Assembly: GCA_000733415.1 (NCBI GenBank)
Contig: KL662192.1
Span: forward strand, 1,109,235 to 1,173,234
Length of the DNA stretch: 64,000 nucleotides
Source: [Leptolyngbya] sp. JSC-1
GTDB lineage: Bacteria; Cyanobacteriota; Cyanobacteriia; Elainellales; Elainellaceae
Direction: 5' to 3'
The translations under genes were made by a program, and so were the position numbers. Positions 44,087 through 52,682 of this stretch are shown one piece after another; the first letter of the stretch is position 1; every line of letters begins with the position of its first letter. A model generated the notes under the pieces. It was not told where the DNA came from, did not search any database, and saw only the letters and a program-made list of their open reading frames with translations.

Positions 44087-45976
44087 ATGAAACACACTGC
44101 CAGTTTAAAAGAAACGTTGCCGGGAATGGGGCGAATCCTACGCCGGTTTGCCCCACAGATTAGCAAACAGCGGACACTGCTGTTCCTATCGTTTCTAGCG
44201 CTGCTGGCAGAAACCTTGCTGCGCTTGCTAGAACCCTGGCCGCTGAAGATTATCTTCGACTACATTCTGTTACCCGGTACCAATCGTACGGCACTGACGT
44301 TACCGGGAATTGGTCCCGTTTCAACGCTGCTGCTATTGTCGCTGCTGACGCTGGGATCGATCGGGTTGGCAATGTTGCGCGGTGCGGCGGCCTACTCTAG
44401 TACCGCAGGCATGGCGGTAGCGGCTTCACGGGTGATGGCCGAAATCCGGGGTGACCTCTATAGCCATTTGCAGCGGCTGTCGCTGTCGTTCCACAGTCAG
44501 GCCAAGACCGGCGACCTGATTGCCCGCGTCACGCAAGATATTACCCGCCTGCGGGAAGTGACGGTGATGGCTCTCTTGCCCCTATTCGCCAGCACTCTTA
44601 CCCTAGTGGGCATGATTGCCGTAATGTTCTGGCTGCACTGGGAAATGGCCGTGATTGCCATCGCCATCTTTCCCCTGTTTGTCTGGTCCATGACCCGCAC
44701 AAGCCGCCAAATTCGGGAAGTCGTGCGCCGCCAGCGGAAGCGAGAAGGAGCAATGGCCGCCACCGCCGCCGAGGCAATCGGAGCGATCAAAGTGGTGCAG
44801 GCCCTGTCGCTGCAAAATCTCTTGGAGTCTACGTTCTCCAGTCACAACCGCGAAAGTTTGCAGGAAGATGCCGAAGCCCAAAAACTCAGTGCGGCCCTAG
44901 AGCGGACCATGGAAGTGCTAGTCACAGTGGGGGTGGCGCTGGTGCTATGGCGAGGCGTGCAGCTCGTGCTTGAAGGAGCAGTGACGGCAGGCGAACTGCT
45001 GGTATTCATCACCTATCTCAAGACGACCTTCAAACCGATTCGCCAGCTGGCCAAATACGCTGGCCAAATTGCCAAAGCCACCGCTTCGGGTGAGCGGGTT
45101 ATTGACGTTCTGGACCGTATTCCCGATGTGCGAGATATGCGCGGCGCCATCGAGGCTCCTGCCTTTCGGGGTGCAGTCGAGTTTCAGCAGGTGACCTTTG
45201 CCTACAACCGGCCCGATTTTGCTGACCAAAAATCAATTGAGATGAACGCCGATACCCTCTGCGATGTCAGCTTCGTGGTGCAGCCCGGTGAACATGTAGC
45301 GTTGGTCGGACCCTCCGGTAGCGGTAAATCCACTCTGGTCAGTTTGCTGTTACGCTTCTATGACCCGCTGGAAGGGCGCATCCTGATCGACGGCCATGAC
45401 CTGCGCGAATACAAAATTGACTCCCTGCGACGGCAGATCAGCATCGTCCTGCAAGACAGCATTCTGTTTGCCTCAACCGTGCGGGAAAACATCGCCTACG
45501 GCTGTCTGGGCGCGACGGATGCAGATGTAGAAGCCGCTGCCAAATTAGCCAACGCCCATGAATTTATCATCAAGTTACCCCAAGGCTACGATACGGTTCT
45601 GGGCGAACGGGGAGCCACCCTCTCCGGCGGCCAGCGGCAGCGGATTGCCATTGCCCGTGCCGCGATCCGACGCGCCCCCATTGTCATCCTCGATGAACCA
45701 ACCACCGGCCTCGACAACCACAGCGAACAGGTAGTAAACCAGGCATTGAAACGATTAACCCAAGGCTACACAACCTTCATTATTTCCCATAACCTGCACA
45801 CCGTAGAACAGGTCGATCGAATTCTCTACATAGAAGACGGCAAAGTCCTAGAACAAGGCACTCATCAAGAGCTACTTCAACTCGGCGACAAATACGCCAA
45901 ACTATACCACGCCCAATCCAAAGTCTATTCCCTCCAAAATAAACGCAATGGTGGCAATAATGTCATCGCCATCTAG
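44087..45976 (+). CDS. ABC transporter, fused permease and ATPase (MsbA-like exporter)
   Basis: A 629-residue half-transporter. An ABC type-1 membrane domain with six helices (about 28-330) is followed by an ATPase domain with Walker A GPSGSGKST, Q-loop VLQDSILFAS, signature LSGGQRQRIAIARA, Walker B VILDEPTTGLD and switch His in ISHNLH. It forms a homodimer or a pair that exports a hydrophobic or glycan-lipid substrate across the plasma membrane. In this cluster it is the likely exporter of the lipid-linked product. A short tandem-repeat tract (45982-46048) follows the stop. Confidence 0.92.
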   Translation: MKHTASLKETLPGMGRILRRFAPQISKQRTLLFLSFLALLAETLLRLLEPWPLKIIFDYILLPGTNRTALTLPGIGPVSTLLLLSLLTLGSIGLAMLRGAAAYSSTAGMAVAASRVMAEIRGDLYSHLQRLSLSFHSQAKTGDLIARVTQDITRLREVTVMALLPLFASTLTLVGMIAVMFWLHWEMAVIAIAIFPLFVWSMTRTSRQIREVVRRQRKREGAMAATAAEAIGAIKVVQALSLQNLLESTFSSHNRESLQEDAEAQKLSAALERTMEVLVTVGVALVLWRGVQLVLEGAVTAGELLVFITYLKTTFKPIRQLAKYAGQIAKATASGERVIDVLDRIPDVRDMRGAIEAPAFRGAVEFQQVTFAYNRPDFADQKSIEMNADTLCDVSFVVQPGEHVALVGPSGSGKSTLVSLLLRFYDPLEGRILIDGHDLREYKIDSLRRQISIVLQDSILFASTVRENIAYGCLGATDADVEAAAKLANAHEFIIKLPQGYDTVLGERGATLSGGQRQRIAIARAAIRRAPIVILDEPTTGLDNHSEQVVNQALKRLTQGYTTFIISHNLHTVEQVDRILYIEDGKVLEQGTHQELLQLGDKYAKLYHAQSKVYSLQNKRNGGNNVIAI

Positions 45977-45981
45977 CTGAA

Positions 45982-46048
45982 CTCACCCCTCACCCCTCAC
46001 CCCTCACCCCCCACCCCTCACCCCCCACCCCTCACCCCCCACCCCTCA
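45982..46048 (+). repeat. CACCCCTC tandem repeat tract
   Basis: About eight CACCCCTC units, some with an extra CCCC, fill the gap between the exporter and phosphatase genes. The tract is the reverse complement of the GGGGTGAG repeats elsewhere. Confidence 0.85.
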
Positions 46049-46053
46049 GACCT

Positions 46054-47289
46054 ATGAATCCAACCAACCGGGCAACTCGCGTCATTTTAATGCGACATGG
46101 ACGCAGTACCTTTAACCAACAGCAACGCTATCAAGGGAGTTCGGATGCATCAGAATTAACCGAACGGGGATGCGAAACAGCATGTCAGGTCGGCCAATGG
46201 CTGCAAGATCTGGAGATTGATGCGATCTACGTCAGCCCGTTGCGACGCGCCAAGCAAACCCTAGCGCAGATTCAGCCCTATCTGGATCACCGCATTCCCG
46301 TTTATGTTCGCCCTCAGCTCCGAGAAATTGACCTTCCAGACTGGGAAGGACTGCCCTATGAGCAAGTAAAAACCGAATTTGCAGAGCTGTATCAAATCTG
46401 GAAGCAGCAGCCCCACAAGTTCAAGATGGGCCATCGACACGCTTCAGAGTATGAATTAGAGAAGCATTACGGGAATACTGCTGTCCTGACTGCTCCTGTC
46501 CCAACAGCTACTCAAACCGAATGTTTCCCTGTCCTCGATCTCTATCTACGCGCCGAGCAGTTTTGGCAAGACGTTCTGCCCCATCGCCCCGGTCAGACCA
46601 TTTTGGTAATCAGCCACGGTGGGACAAATCATGCCCTGATTAGCACAGCGTTGGGATTATCACCGGCCCACCACCACAGCTTGCAGCAATCCAACTGCGG
46701 TATCAGTATCCTTAATGTTGCGGCTGATTTGCAAACTGCCCAACTGGAAGTCCTGAATTTGACAACCCCTCTGGGAGAAACCTTGCCTAAACTCAAGGAA
46801 TGCAAACAGGGTCTGCGGTTGTTGCTGGTGCCGTCTGATACCAATGCCACGGATGCTGCTAAACTAGCTGAATTCCTCAAAGCTGTTCCAATCGAGTTCA
46901 GCCTCGCCAGCGACCTCGATCATCCTACTGTAGATCGCCTCTTAGTCCACCATCCTAGAGCTGTGAACCTGCAGGTTTGCCGCGAACAGTTTTTGCAGGA
47001 TTGGCTGGGAACCTTACGCTGGAAACCGATTACCATTTCCGATCTGACCACTGGACTAGTGGTTGCGCCCCCATCTAGCCTGCAGTTGCTCTTAGCTGAG
47101 GCGACTGGACTCCCCCTGAACCAACACCGACGGTTCCAACTCCAGCCCGGTTGCCTGTCTGTATTGCACTACCCCAGTGCTAACCAGCGCCCAGTTGTGC
47201 AGGCTATTAACTTGTCTACTGCAGGAGCTGCCGGATTAGCTGCCGCAACTCAAACTAGTGTCACTTTAGGAGGTAGGGTCAATGGCTAA
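46054..47289 (+). CDS. histidine phosphatase with an extra C-terminal domain
   Basis: A 411-residue protein. Residues about 8-225 form a phosphoglycerate-mutase-like histidine phosphatase: RHGRSTFN with the catalytic His, Arg in SPLRRAKQT, acid residue in REIDLPDWEGL, and second His in VISHGGTNHAL. The remaining 185 residues (about 226-411) match no domain I know, though the length recalls the two-domain phosphatases of cyanobacteria whose second half is degenerate. In a glycan cluster it may dephosphorylate a sugar phosphate or lipid intermediate. Its end overlaps the epimerase by eight bases. Confidence 0.8.
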   Translation: MNPTNRATRVILMRHGRSTFNQQQRYQGSSDASELTERGCETACQVGQWLQDLEIDAIYVSPLRRAKQTLAQIQPYLDHRIPVYVRPQLREIDLPDWEGLPYEQVKTEFAELYQIWKQQPHKFKMGHRHASEYELEKHYGNTAVLTAPVPTATQTECFPVLDLYLRAEQFWQDVLPHRPGQTILVISHGGTNHALISTALGLSPAHHHSLQQSNCGISILNVAADLQTAQLEVLNLTTPLGETLPKLKECKQGLRLLLVPSDTNATDAAKLAEFLKAVPIEFSLASDLDHPTVDRLLVHHPRAVNLQVCREQFLQDWLGTLRWKPITISDLTTGLVVAPPSSLQLLLAEATGLPLNQHRRFQLQPGCLSVLHYPSANQRPVVQAINLSTAGAAGLAAATQTSVTLGGRVNG

Positions 47290-48331
47290 AATTCTTGTCA
47301 CGGGTGCTGCGGGCTTTATTGGGTTTCATGTCTGCCAAGTGCTGTTGCAGCAGGGTGAAACGGTTATTGGCCTCGATAACCTGAATGACTACTATGATGT
47401 AGCCCTGAAGCAAAGCCGTCTGTTTTTGCTGAACCAGCCCAATTTTCAGTTCCATCAGCTAGATGTGGCCGATACCGAAGCGGTGATGGCTCTGTTTGCC
47501 CAGCACCAGCCAGAACGAGTGATTCATCTGGCAGCCCAGGCGGGCGTGCGCTATTCACTGCAAAATCCCCATGCCTATGTTCAAAGTAATCTGGTTGGCT
47601 TCACCAATATTCTAGAAGGGTGTCATCACGCTAATATTCGCCATTTGGTGTTTGCTTCTTCGAGTTCAGTGTATGGAGCCAACCGCACCACTCCCTTCTC
47701 GGAACACCATCCCACGGATCATCCTGTCAGTCTCTATGCGGCCAGCAAAAAATCTAACGAGCTGATGGCTCACACCTACAGCCACCTCTACGGCATTCCC
47801 ACCACCGGACTGCGATTTTTCACGGTCTATGGCCCTTGGGGGCGGCCCGACATGGCGCTGTTCTCGTTTACGGAAGCGATTCTGCAAGGCAAGCCGATTC
47901 CGGTCTACAACTACGGCAGAATGCGACGCGATTTCACTTACATTGATGATATCGTAGACGGCATCCTGCGGGTTCTCGAACGTCCACCCTGCCCGAATCC
48001 TGACTGGTGCGCCACCAATCCTGATCCAGCCACAAGTCACGCCCCCTACCGCATCTACAACATTGGCAATAATCAGCCGGTTGAGCTGTTGCGCTTTATC
48101 GAAGTTTTGGAAGCCAGTTTGGGACTCAAGGCTCAGAAAAACCTACTGCCGCTGCAACCCGGCGATGTGCTCGAAACCTATGCCAACATTGACGATCTAA
48201 CCCGCGACGTTGGCTTTGAACCAACCACCCCGATCGAAGTGGGCATTCCCCGCTTTGTAGACTGGTACCGCAGCTATTACCAAATCCCGATGATTTCGGC
48301 ATCACGGCTAGCCACCTCGGTAATGATCTAA
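47282..48331 (+). CDS. NAD-dependent epimerase, UDP-glucuronate 4-epimerase-like
   Basis: A 349-residue short-chain dehydrogenase-type epimerase. The NAD motif is ILVTGAAGFIGFHVCQVLL, and the catalytic Ser/Tyr/Lys lie in SSSVYG and SLYAASKKSNELM. GLRFFTVYGPWGRPDMAL is characteristic of UDP-glucuronate 4-epimerase (CapI/GAE type). It would turn UDP-glucuronate, made by the dehydrogenase at 33890, into UDP-galacturonate. It is the last gene of the cluster and converges with the WYL regulator gene, overlapping it by 24 bases at the 3' ends. Confidence 0.85.
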   Translation: MAKILVTGAAGFIGFHVCQVLLQQGETVIGLDNLNDYYDVALKQSRLFLLNQPNFQFHQLDVADTEAVMALFAQHQPERVIHLAAQAGVRYSLQNPHAYVQSNLVGFTNILEGCHHANIRHLVFASSSSVYGANRTTPFSEHHPTDHPVSLYAASKKSNELMAHTYSHLYGIPTTGLRFFTVYGPWGRPDMALFSFTEAILQGKPIPVYNYGRMRRDFTYIDDIVDGILRVLERPPCPNPDWCATNPDPATSHAPYRIYNIGNNQPVELLRFIEVLEASLGLKAQKNLLPLQPGDVLETYANIDDLTRDVGFEPTTPIEVGIPRFVDWYRSYYQIPMISASRLATSVMI

Positions 48332-49450
48332 CAGTCGTTGGGCTGCTTGCTGATGTTGGTGCAACAGCGAAGTTGGAGCCAACACCTTGACATTATCCAT
48401 GTAGCGATTTAACCAAAGCCTAAATTCACGCAGCGAACGAGGCGGCAACGCTACTTTATATTCGACGTAGGTAGGGAGTCCTGTCTCAGCATCCAGTTTC
48501 CCCTTTTTGAGCTTCTGTTTGGGATGCCGCCGCTCACCTTCGAGAATTAGCGGCACTGCCTCGCCATAAAAGCGAACGCTGACCTGCTCAAAAGTCAGTT
48601 TTCCAGCTCGTTCTTGCTGCTGTTCTTCCAATTCTCCTAGGAATAATCCCCAACCTGTATTCAGTAGTTGATGCACGGCCTGTAGACTCTGCTGTTGCGC
48701 TTCGATGCCTCGTCCGGTTTCAGTAAGGGGTTTTGCATGACTGCTGAGGCGATCCATTCGGTAGGTCTTGAAGTGCCCTGTTGTGGTTTCTTCACAGAGC
48801 AAATACCAGGCAACATCGTGATACAAGAGCTGTAGCGGATAAACCGATTCATACATCTGGCGCTGCTGTGCATAAATTTCTAGTGGCAAGCCTTGGAGAA
48901 TCGCCACCTCTAGCTGCTCTAGCTGATGAAATAACGTATTGCGGAATGCCTGTTTCCGTCTCATCTCATCGGGGTCGGTGTAGGTTATGGCGCGGTTGAA
49001 CTGAAGACGGACTGGATAGAACACGGCTTCCGACTCAAACTTCTGCCCCTGTAGGCGTTGTCCGATGGTTTGATAGGCTTGCCTCGCTTGGGCATCTCCC
49101 TGATACTTCGCTTGTGAAGCAAGGGCATTGAGGGCCAGCCGCAGTTCAGGCTGAGTCATCACACCAGTGCCGACATAGTAGCCATGCCGATAAACCTGAC
49201 GCTCTAGCAGCCCATAGCGCCGCAGCACGCCCAGATCCTTCTGGAGGGTTGGCTCTGCATACCAGGGCAGCGGGATCTGCAATCCTTCTGCAACAATCTG
49301 CATTTTCTGCTGCACAATAGCGAGACGTTCGGCTTTGTCACCCGCACCAATGCCGGGATACTTGACCAGGGTTGCCAGCAACAGCAGCAGGCGCTCAAAA
49401 CTGGCGCGGTCGGAGTAGGGATGAGTAACAGGCTGTTTTGCCATTTGCAA
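48308..49450 (-). CDS. WYL-domain transcriptional regulator of the CRISPR locus
   Basis: A 380-residue protein with an N-terminal winged-helix-like part (about 8-110) and a WYL domain (about 165-300) containing VAWYLLCEE and FKTYRMDRLSS. WYL proteins bind nucleic acid or nucleotide ligands and often control CRISPR-cas operons in cyanobacteria, for example repression of cas genes on a Synechocystis plasmid. It is divergent from cmr2, separated by 166 bases with a direct repeat that may be its operator. The C-terminal third (about 300-380) is a WYL-associated extension. Confidence 0.8.
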   Translation of the reverse strand: MQMAKQPVTHPYSDRASFERLLLLLATLVKYPGIGAGDKAERLAIVQQKMQIVAEGLQIPLPWYAEPTLQKDLGVLRRYGLLERQVYRHGYYVGTGVMTQPELRLALNALASQAKYQGDAQARQAYQTIGQRLQGQKFESEAVFYPVRLQFNRAITYTDPDEMRRKQAFRNTLFHQLEQLEVAILQGLPLEIYAQQRQMYESVYPLQLLYHDVAWYLLCEETTTGHFKTYRMDRLSSHAKPLTETGRGIEAQQQSLQAVHQLLNTGWGLFLGELEEQQQERAGKLTFEQVSVRFYGEAVPLILEGERRHPKQKLKKGKLDAETGLPTYVEYKVALPPRSLREFRLWLNRYMDNVKVLAPTSLLHQHQQAAQRLLDHYRGG

Positions 49451-49509
49451 AAGTTTTCAAAATCATGATATTGATTATTAGCCTCTAGTGTTGCCCTAAA
49501 GCCAAGAAT

Positions 49510-49602
49510 CATAAACAGTTCACAAATAATCCAGCTTTTTTATAAATACTGTAATGTTCGAGCATTTAACCGGGAACTCTGGCTATAGTTGCATAAACAG
49601 TT
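49510..49602 (+). promoter_or_regulatory. cmr operon promoter with direct-repeat candidate operator
   Basis: A -35-like TTCACA (49519-49524) and -10 TATAAA (49541-49546) are spaced by 16 bases upstream of cmr2. An exact 11-base direct repeat CATAAACAGTT lies at 49510-49520, overlapping the -35, and at 49592-49602 in the leader. It is a candidate site for the divergently encoded WYL protein. GTG 49617 follows a GAGGA ribosome site at about 49606-49610. Confidence 0.5.
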
Positions 49603-49616
49603 GATGAGGACGGCTA

Positions 49617-52600
49617 GTGACAACGAAATTCTGGCAGGCAAAGATTTGGGGATTGTTACATGATTCACCGCTCAAGCCATTGATTGCAGACAAGCGTGGA
49701 ACAGGACCATGGGCAGACTTACATGTCATGGCAGATTGGCAAACTCCTAATAAAAATGATCGCCTTGTACAAGCAGACTATATTGCTGCTGCAAGCGATC
49801 GTGCTGCCTTTGGGGCACTCCCAAAGTGGGCAGAGGTAGATTACAGCGATGAATTGCGTCATTTGTTATCAGGCGAAAACTTACCCTTTCACTTGTCTGA
49901 AGATAGCCCTCTGAGACAGGGCCGTGACAGAATTGAGGCAGAACATCGAAGAATTGGAAAATTCGACTCGAAACCTTACCCAGATGATGAGAAAAATTTG
50001 ATTAAACAGTTAGTCAAAGAAGAAAGAGAAGCTGCTGAAGAGCTTATTCGCAACACAATTCCTCAAGAAATCAAACAGTCCGACGATCCTAAAGAAGTAT
50101 TCTGGTGGATGTGGCGTTGTTTACCAGAAGCGCTGAGCCGTCATCCTGCGATCAACGATCCGCGCCTACTTCTGATTCCTGCAGAGACTCGAATTCCCGA
50201 TTGTTCAATTTGGAGCCATAGCAGTATGGCGGCTGCTTTGGCTGGAAGTTTAATGGGGTACGACGGATCTGGTAACTCACGTCCTTACATTGCAACATTT
50301 ACATTCACGCCCGTCCAAGAAGTCGTCAAAGCTAGTCGTAAGATGCAAGATTTTTGGGCAGGCTCCTGGATCTTGCACTATCTTTCTGCCTGTATCTGTT
50401 GGAAATGGGCAAATCAGTATGGACCCGATGCTATTGTGTATCCTAGTCTCTACGATCAACCTTTAATTGATCATTGGCTGTTAAATCAAAACTTTCCAAT
50501 ATCGACTCATCCTCACTGGCACAAAGATCTGATTAGAAAGCCAAAAACTCGCAGATTACTAACAGCAGGCTTTCCAAATGTTTTGGTTATTGTCTTACCT
50601 GAGAGTAAAGTTCAGGCTGCAATGGACTTGGCAAGACGGCTATTAACCGGAGAGTCTCAAGAGATTGAAAGCCCTTGGATGAAGCTAGCCGATCAGGTCA
50701 AGCTTGATGTGTTTAGGAATGAGCCGATTGCATCGTCCGTTTGGGAAGAGTGGCTCAAGGCTCAGTGGCAAATTTACTGGACGGCTTTACCTCTAGGAGA
50801 TCTAAGTGAACCCCTAGCCAAGCCAGCCACGACAAGTTTTGAGACTTGGCGCAGAAAGCAAAACAGTCTAGCAGGTCTATCGAATAAAAATTCTTTATTT
50901 AGAGAAGGAGCTGAAGCTTTTTTCTTCCAGGAATCACCACGAGCAAAAACTAAGACAGGTGAACTCCACTTTATCAACATTGGTTCCTGGTGGGCACCCA
51001 TCTTTGACCAAACACGCAATACCCTCAGTGCTGTCAAGAATGCTCGTGTCTGGTCTTTGCCAACAGCATTTGGCTCTCGATCAACGATTTCAGGAATTGG
51101 AGCAGTTGTGCGCCGAGAAGCAAGGAATGACTGGGTGTATTCTGATGAGGCTGATGATTCGAGTCCTACCAATCGTTTTTGGGAGAAACAAAGGGGGTTA
51201 TTCGATGGTAAAGAGCAACTAAATGCAACAGAAGTTGTCAAGCGTGGTCTTAAAAAAAATCTGCACAAATTTCTATCGTTACCATCTAGCTCAATTCCAA
51301 CATATCCAGATCTGACAAGTGGAGTAGCCGGTTGGTTGAGGCAGAACCCAGATAAAATACCAAACTATCAGAAAATATGTGAAGCTGTTTTAGCTGAATT
51401 TCGTTGGACCTCTGAAGTGGCAGTAGAACCTTGGGGAATACCTTGGGTTGATGAAGAGGAGGAACGACGTGATACCTGGCAACATCCAAGACTTTTAAAT
51501 GCTGGCTGGTTGATTGACGACTATATGCCAATTCCGTCTGACACTACACGCCCTCTGACTCAAAAAGAGAAACAAAAACAAACCCAAGAAGAGACTTCCA
51601 AACTGCGTTCTTTTCTTGATAAGTATTTTCCCAATGGGAATCCTACCGATTGGTATGTGCTGGCATGTGGTGACGGTGATGATATGGGGAAGTGGCTACA
51701 GGGCACAAAAATGGAACCTTATCAAAGGTATGTTCCTTCCAGTTTCCCAAAGCAACAACCGCCAGAGGAAGAAAGACAAGCCTTCGACAACTTCTTAAAA
51801 CAGCGTAAGCGCATGGGACCTGCAACCCACGCAGCCCTCTCTCGTGCTCTACTTGACTTCTCCAACCAACTCGTGCCCTACCTGACTGAGCAACGTTATG
51901 CGGGACGGCTTATCTATAGTGGTGGAGATGATGTGCTGGCTTACACTAACCTATGGGAGTGGGATAGCTGGCTTTGGGATATTCGTCAGTGTTTCAAGGG
52001 AGATCAAGATCCCCACAATGAGTTTGATAATACAGGGGATTACTGGCAGTGGAACAGTGGAGAGCCACCTGAGAATGTCTCACCTCGCCCGCTCTTCACC
52101 ATGGGAGGGAAAGCCTCCATTAGCTTTGGCATTGTGATTGCTCATCATTCAGTGCCACTGGCAATAGCCCTGGAAAACCTTTGGGCAGCCGAAGAAGAAG
52201 CAAAAGGACATGTGCTCTGGCAAAACGGTAAAAAGTACTCGAAGGATGCGGTGCAAGTTCGGGTGTTATATAGCAATGGCAATATTCTGAAGGCAGCCAG
52301 TAAGTTCGATGTATTTCATCAGTGGAAAGCATTGCTGAATTTTAAGCAAAACCATTCGCAGCTTGATTTTGACCCTGCCTTATTTGAGCAAGCATCTGAG
52401 CTTTGGAGTCAGCATCCCGTTCCATTTCTAGAAAATTCGCCTGACCCATTTGCCGCGATTATTCCCTGGACAAAAGCATTCTGTGAACGTCGAGATATAT
52501 TTAAGGGTGAAAATGGTGATACCTCTAAACAGGAGTTTCAGCAAGCGTTAGCTGATTATCTCAAAGCACTGTGTTTGACCACTCCAGATCACGATCGCGA

Positions 52601-52682
52601 TCGCCAGATCCAATCTTGGTTCAAACTCACTGCTTTTGTATTGCGTAAGCGAGACATCATAACTGGAGGTGTTCAATCATGA
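49617..52682 (+). CDS. cmr2: Cas10/Cmr2, type III-B CRISPR large subunit
   Basis: A 1021-residue Cas10. The N-terminus has an HD motif in LLHDSPLKP (His15-Asp16), so DNA cleavage by an HD nuclease may be kept. Two ferredoxin-like palm parts follow: the first has ACGDGDDMGKWL (about 684-695) and the second the cyclase motif GGDD at 769-772 in YSGGDDVLAY, so cyclic oligoadenylate synthesis is likely. The D4 helical end completes the protein. It scaffolds the Cmr complex and signals target binding to CARF proteins such as the gene at 57994. Start is GTG 49617. Its stop overlaps the cmr3 ATG. Confidence 0.93.
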   Translation: MTTKFWQAKIWGLLHDSPLKPLIADKRGTGPWADLHVMADWQTPNKNDRLVQADYIAAASDRAAFGALPKWAEVDYSDELRHLLSGENLPFHLSEDSPLRQGRDRIEAEHRRIGKFDSKPYPDDEKNLIKQLVKEEREAAEELIRNTIPQEIKQSDDPKEVFWWMWRCLPEALSRHPAINDPRLLLIPAETRIPDCSIWSHSSMAAALAGSLMGYDGSGNSRPYIATFTFTPVQEVVKASRKMQDFWAGSWILHYLSACICWKWANQYGPDAIVYPSLYDQPLIDHWLLNQNFPISTHPHWHKDLIRKPKTRRLLTAGFPNVLVIVLPESKVQAAMDLARRLLTGESQEIESPWMKLADQVKLDVFRNEPIASSVWEEWLKAQWQIYWTALPLGDLSEPLAKPATTSFETWRRKQNSLAGLSNKNSLFREGAEAFFFQESPRAKTKTGELHFINIGSWWAPIFDQTRNTLSAVKNARVWSLPTAFGSRSTISGIGAVVRREARNDWVYSDEADDSSPTNRFWEKQRGLFDGKEQLNATEVVKRGLKKNLHKFLSLPSSSIPTYPDLTSGVAGWLRQNPDKIPNYQKICEAVLAEFRWTSEVAVEPWGIPWVDEEEERRDTWQHPRLLNAGWLIDDYMPIPSDTTRPLTQKEKQKQTQEETSKLRSFLDKYFPNGNPTDWYVLACGDGDDMGKWLQGTKMEPYQRYVPSSFPKQQPPEEERQAFDNFLKQRKRMGPATHAALSRALLDFSNQLVPYLTEQRYAGRLIYSGGDDVLAYTNLWEWDSWLWDIRQCFKGDQDPHNEFDNTGDYWQWNSGEPPENVSPRPLFTMGGKASISFGIVIAHHSVPLAIALENLWAAEEEAKGHVLWQNGKKYSKDAVQVRVLYSNGNILKAASKFDVFHQWKALLNFKQNHSQLDFDPALFEQASELWSQHPVPFLENSPDPFAAIIPWTKAFCERRDIFKGENGDTSKQEFQQALADYLKALCLTTPDHDRDRQIQSWFKLTAFVLRKRDIITGGVQS

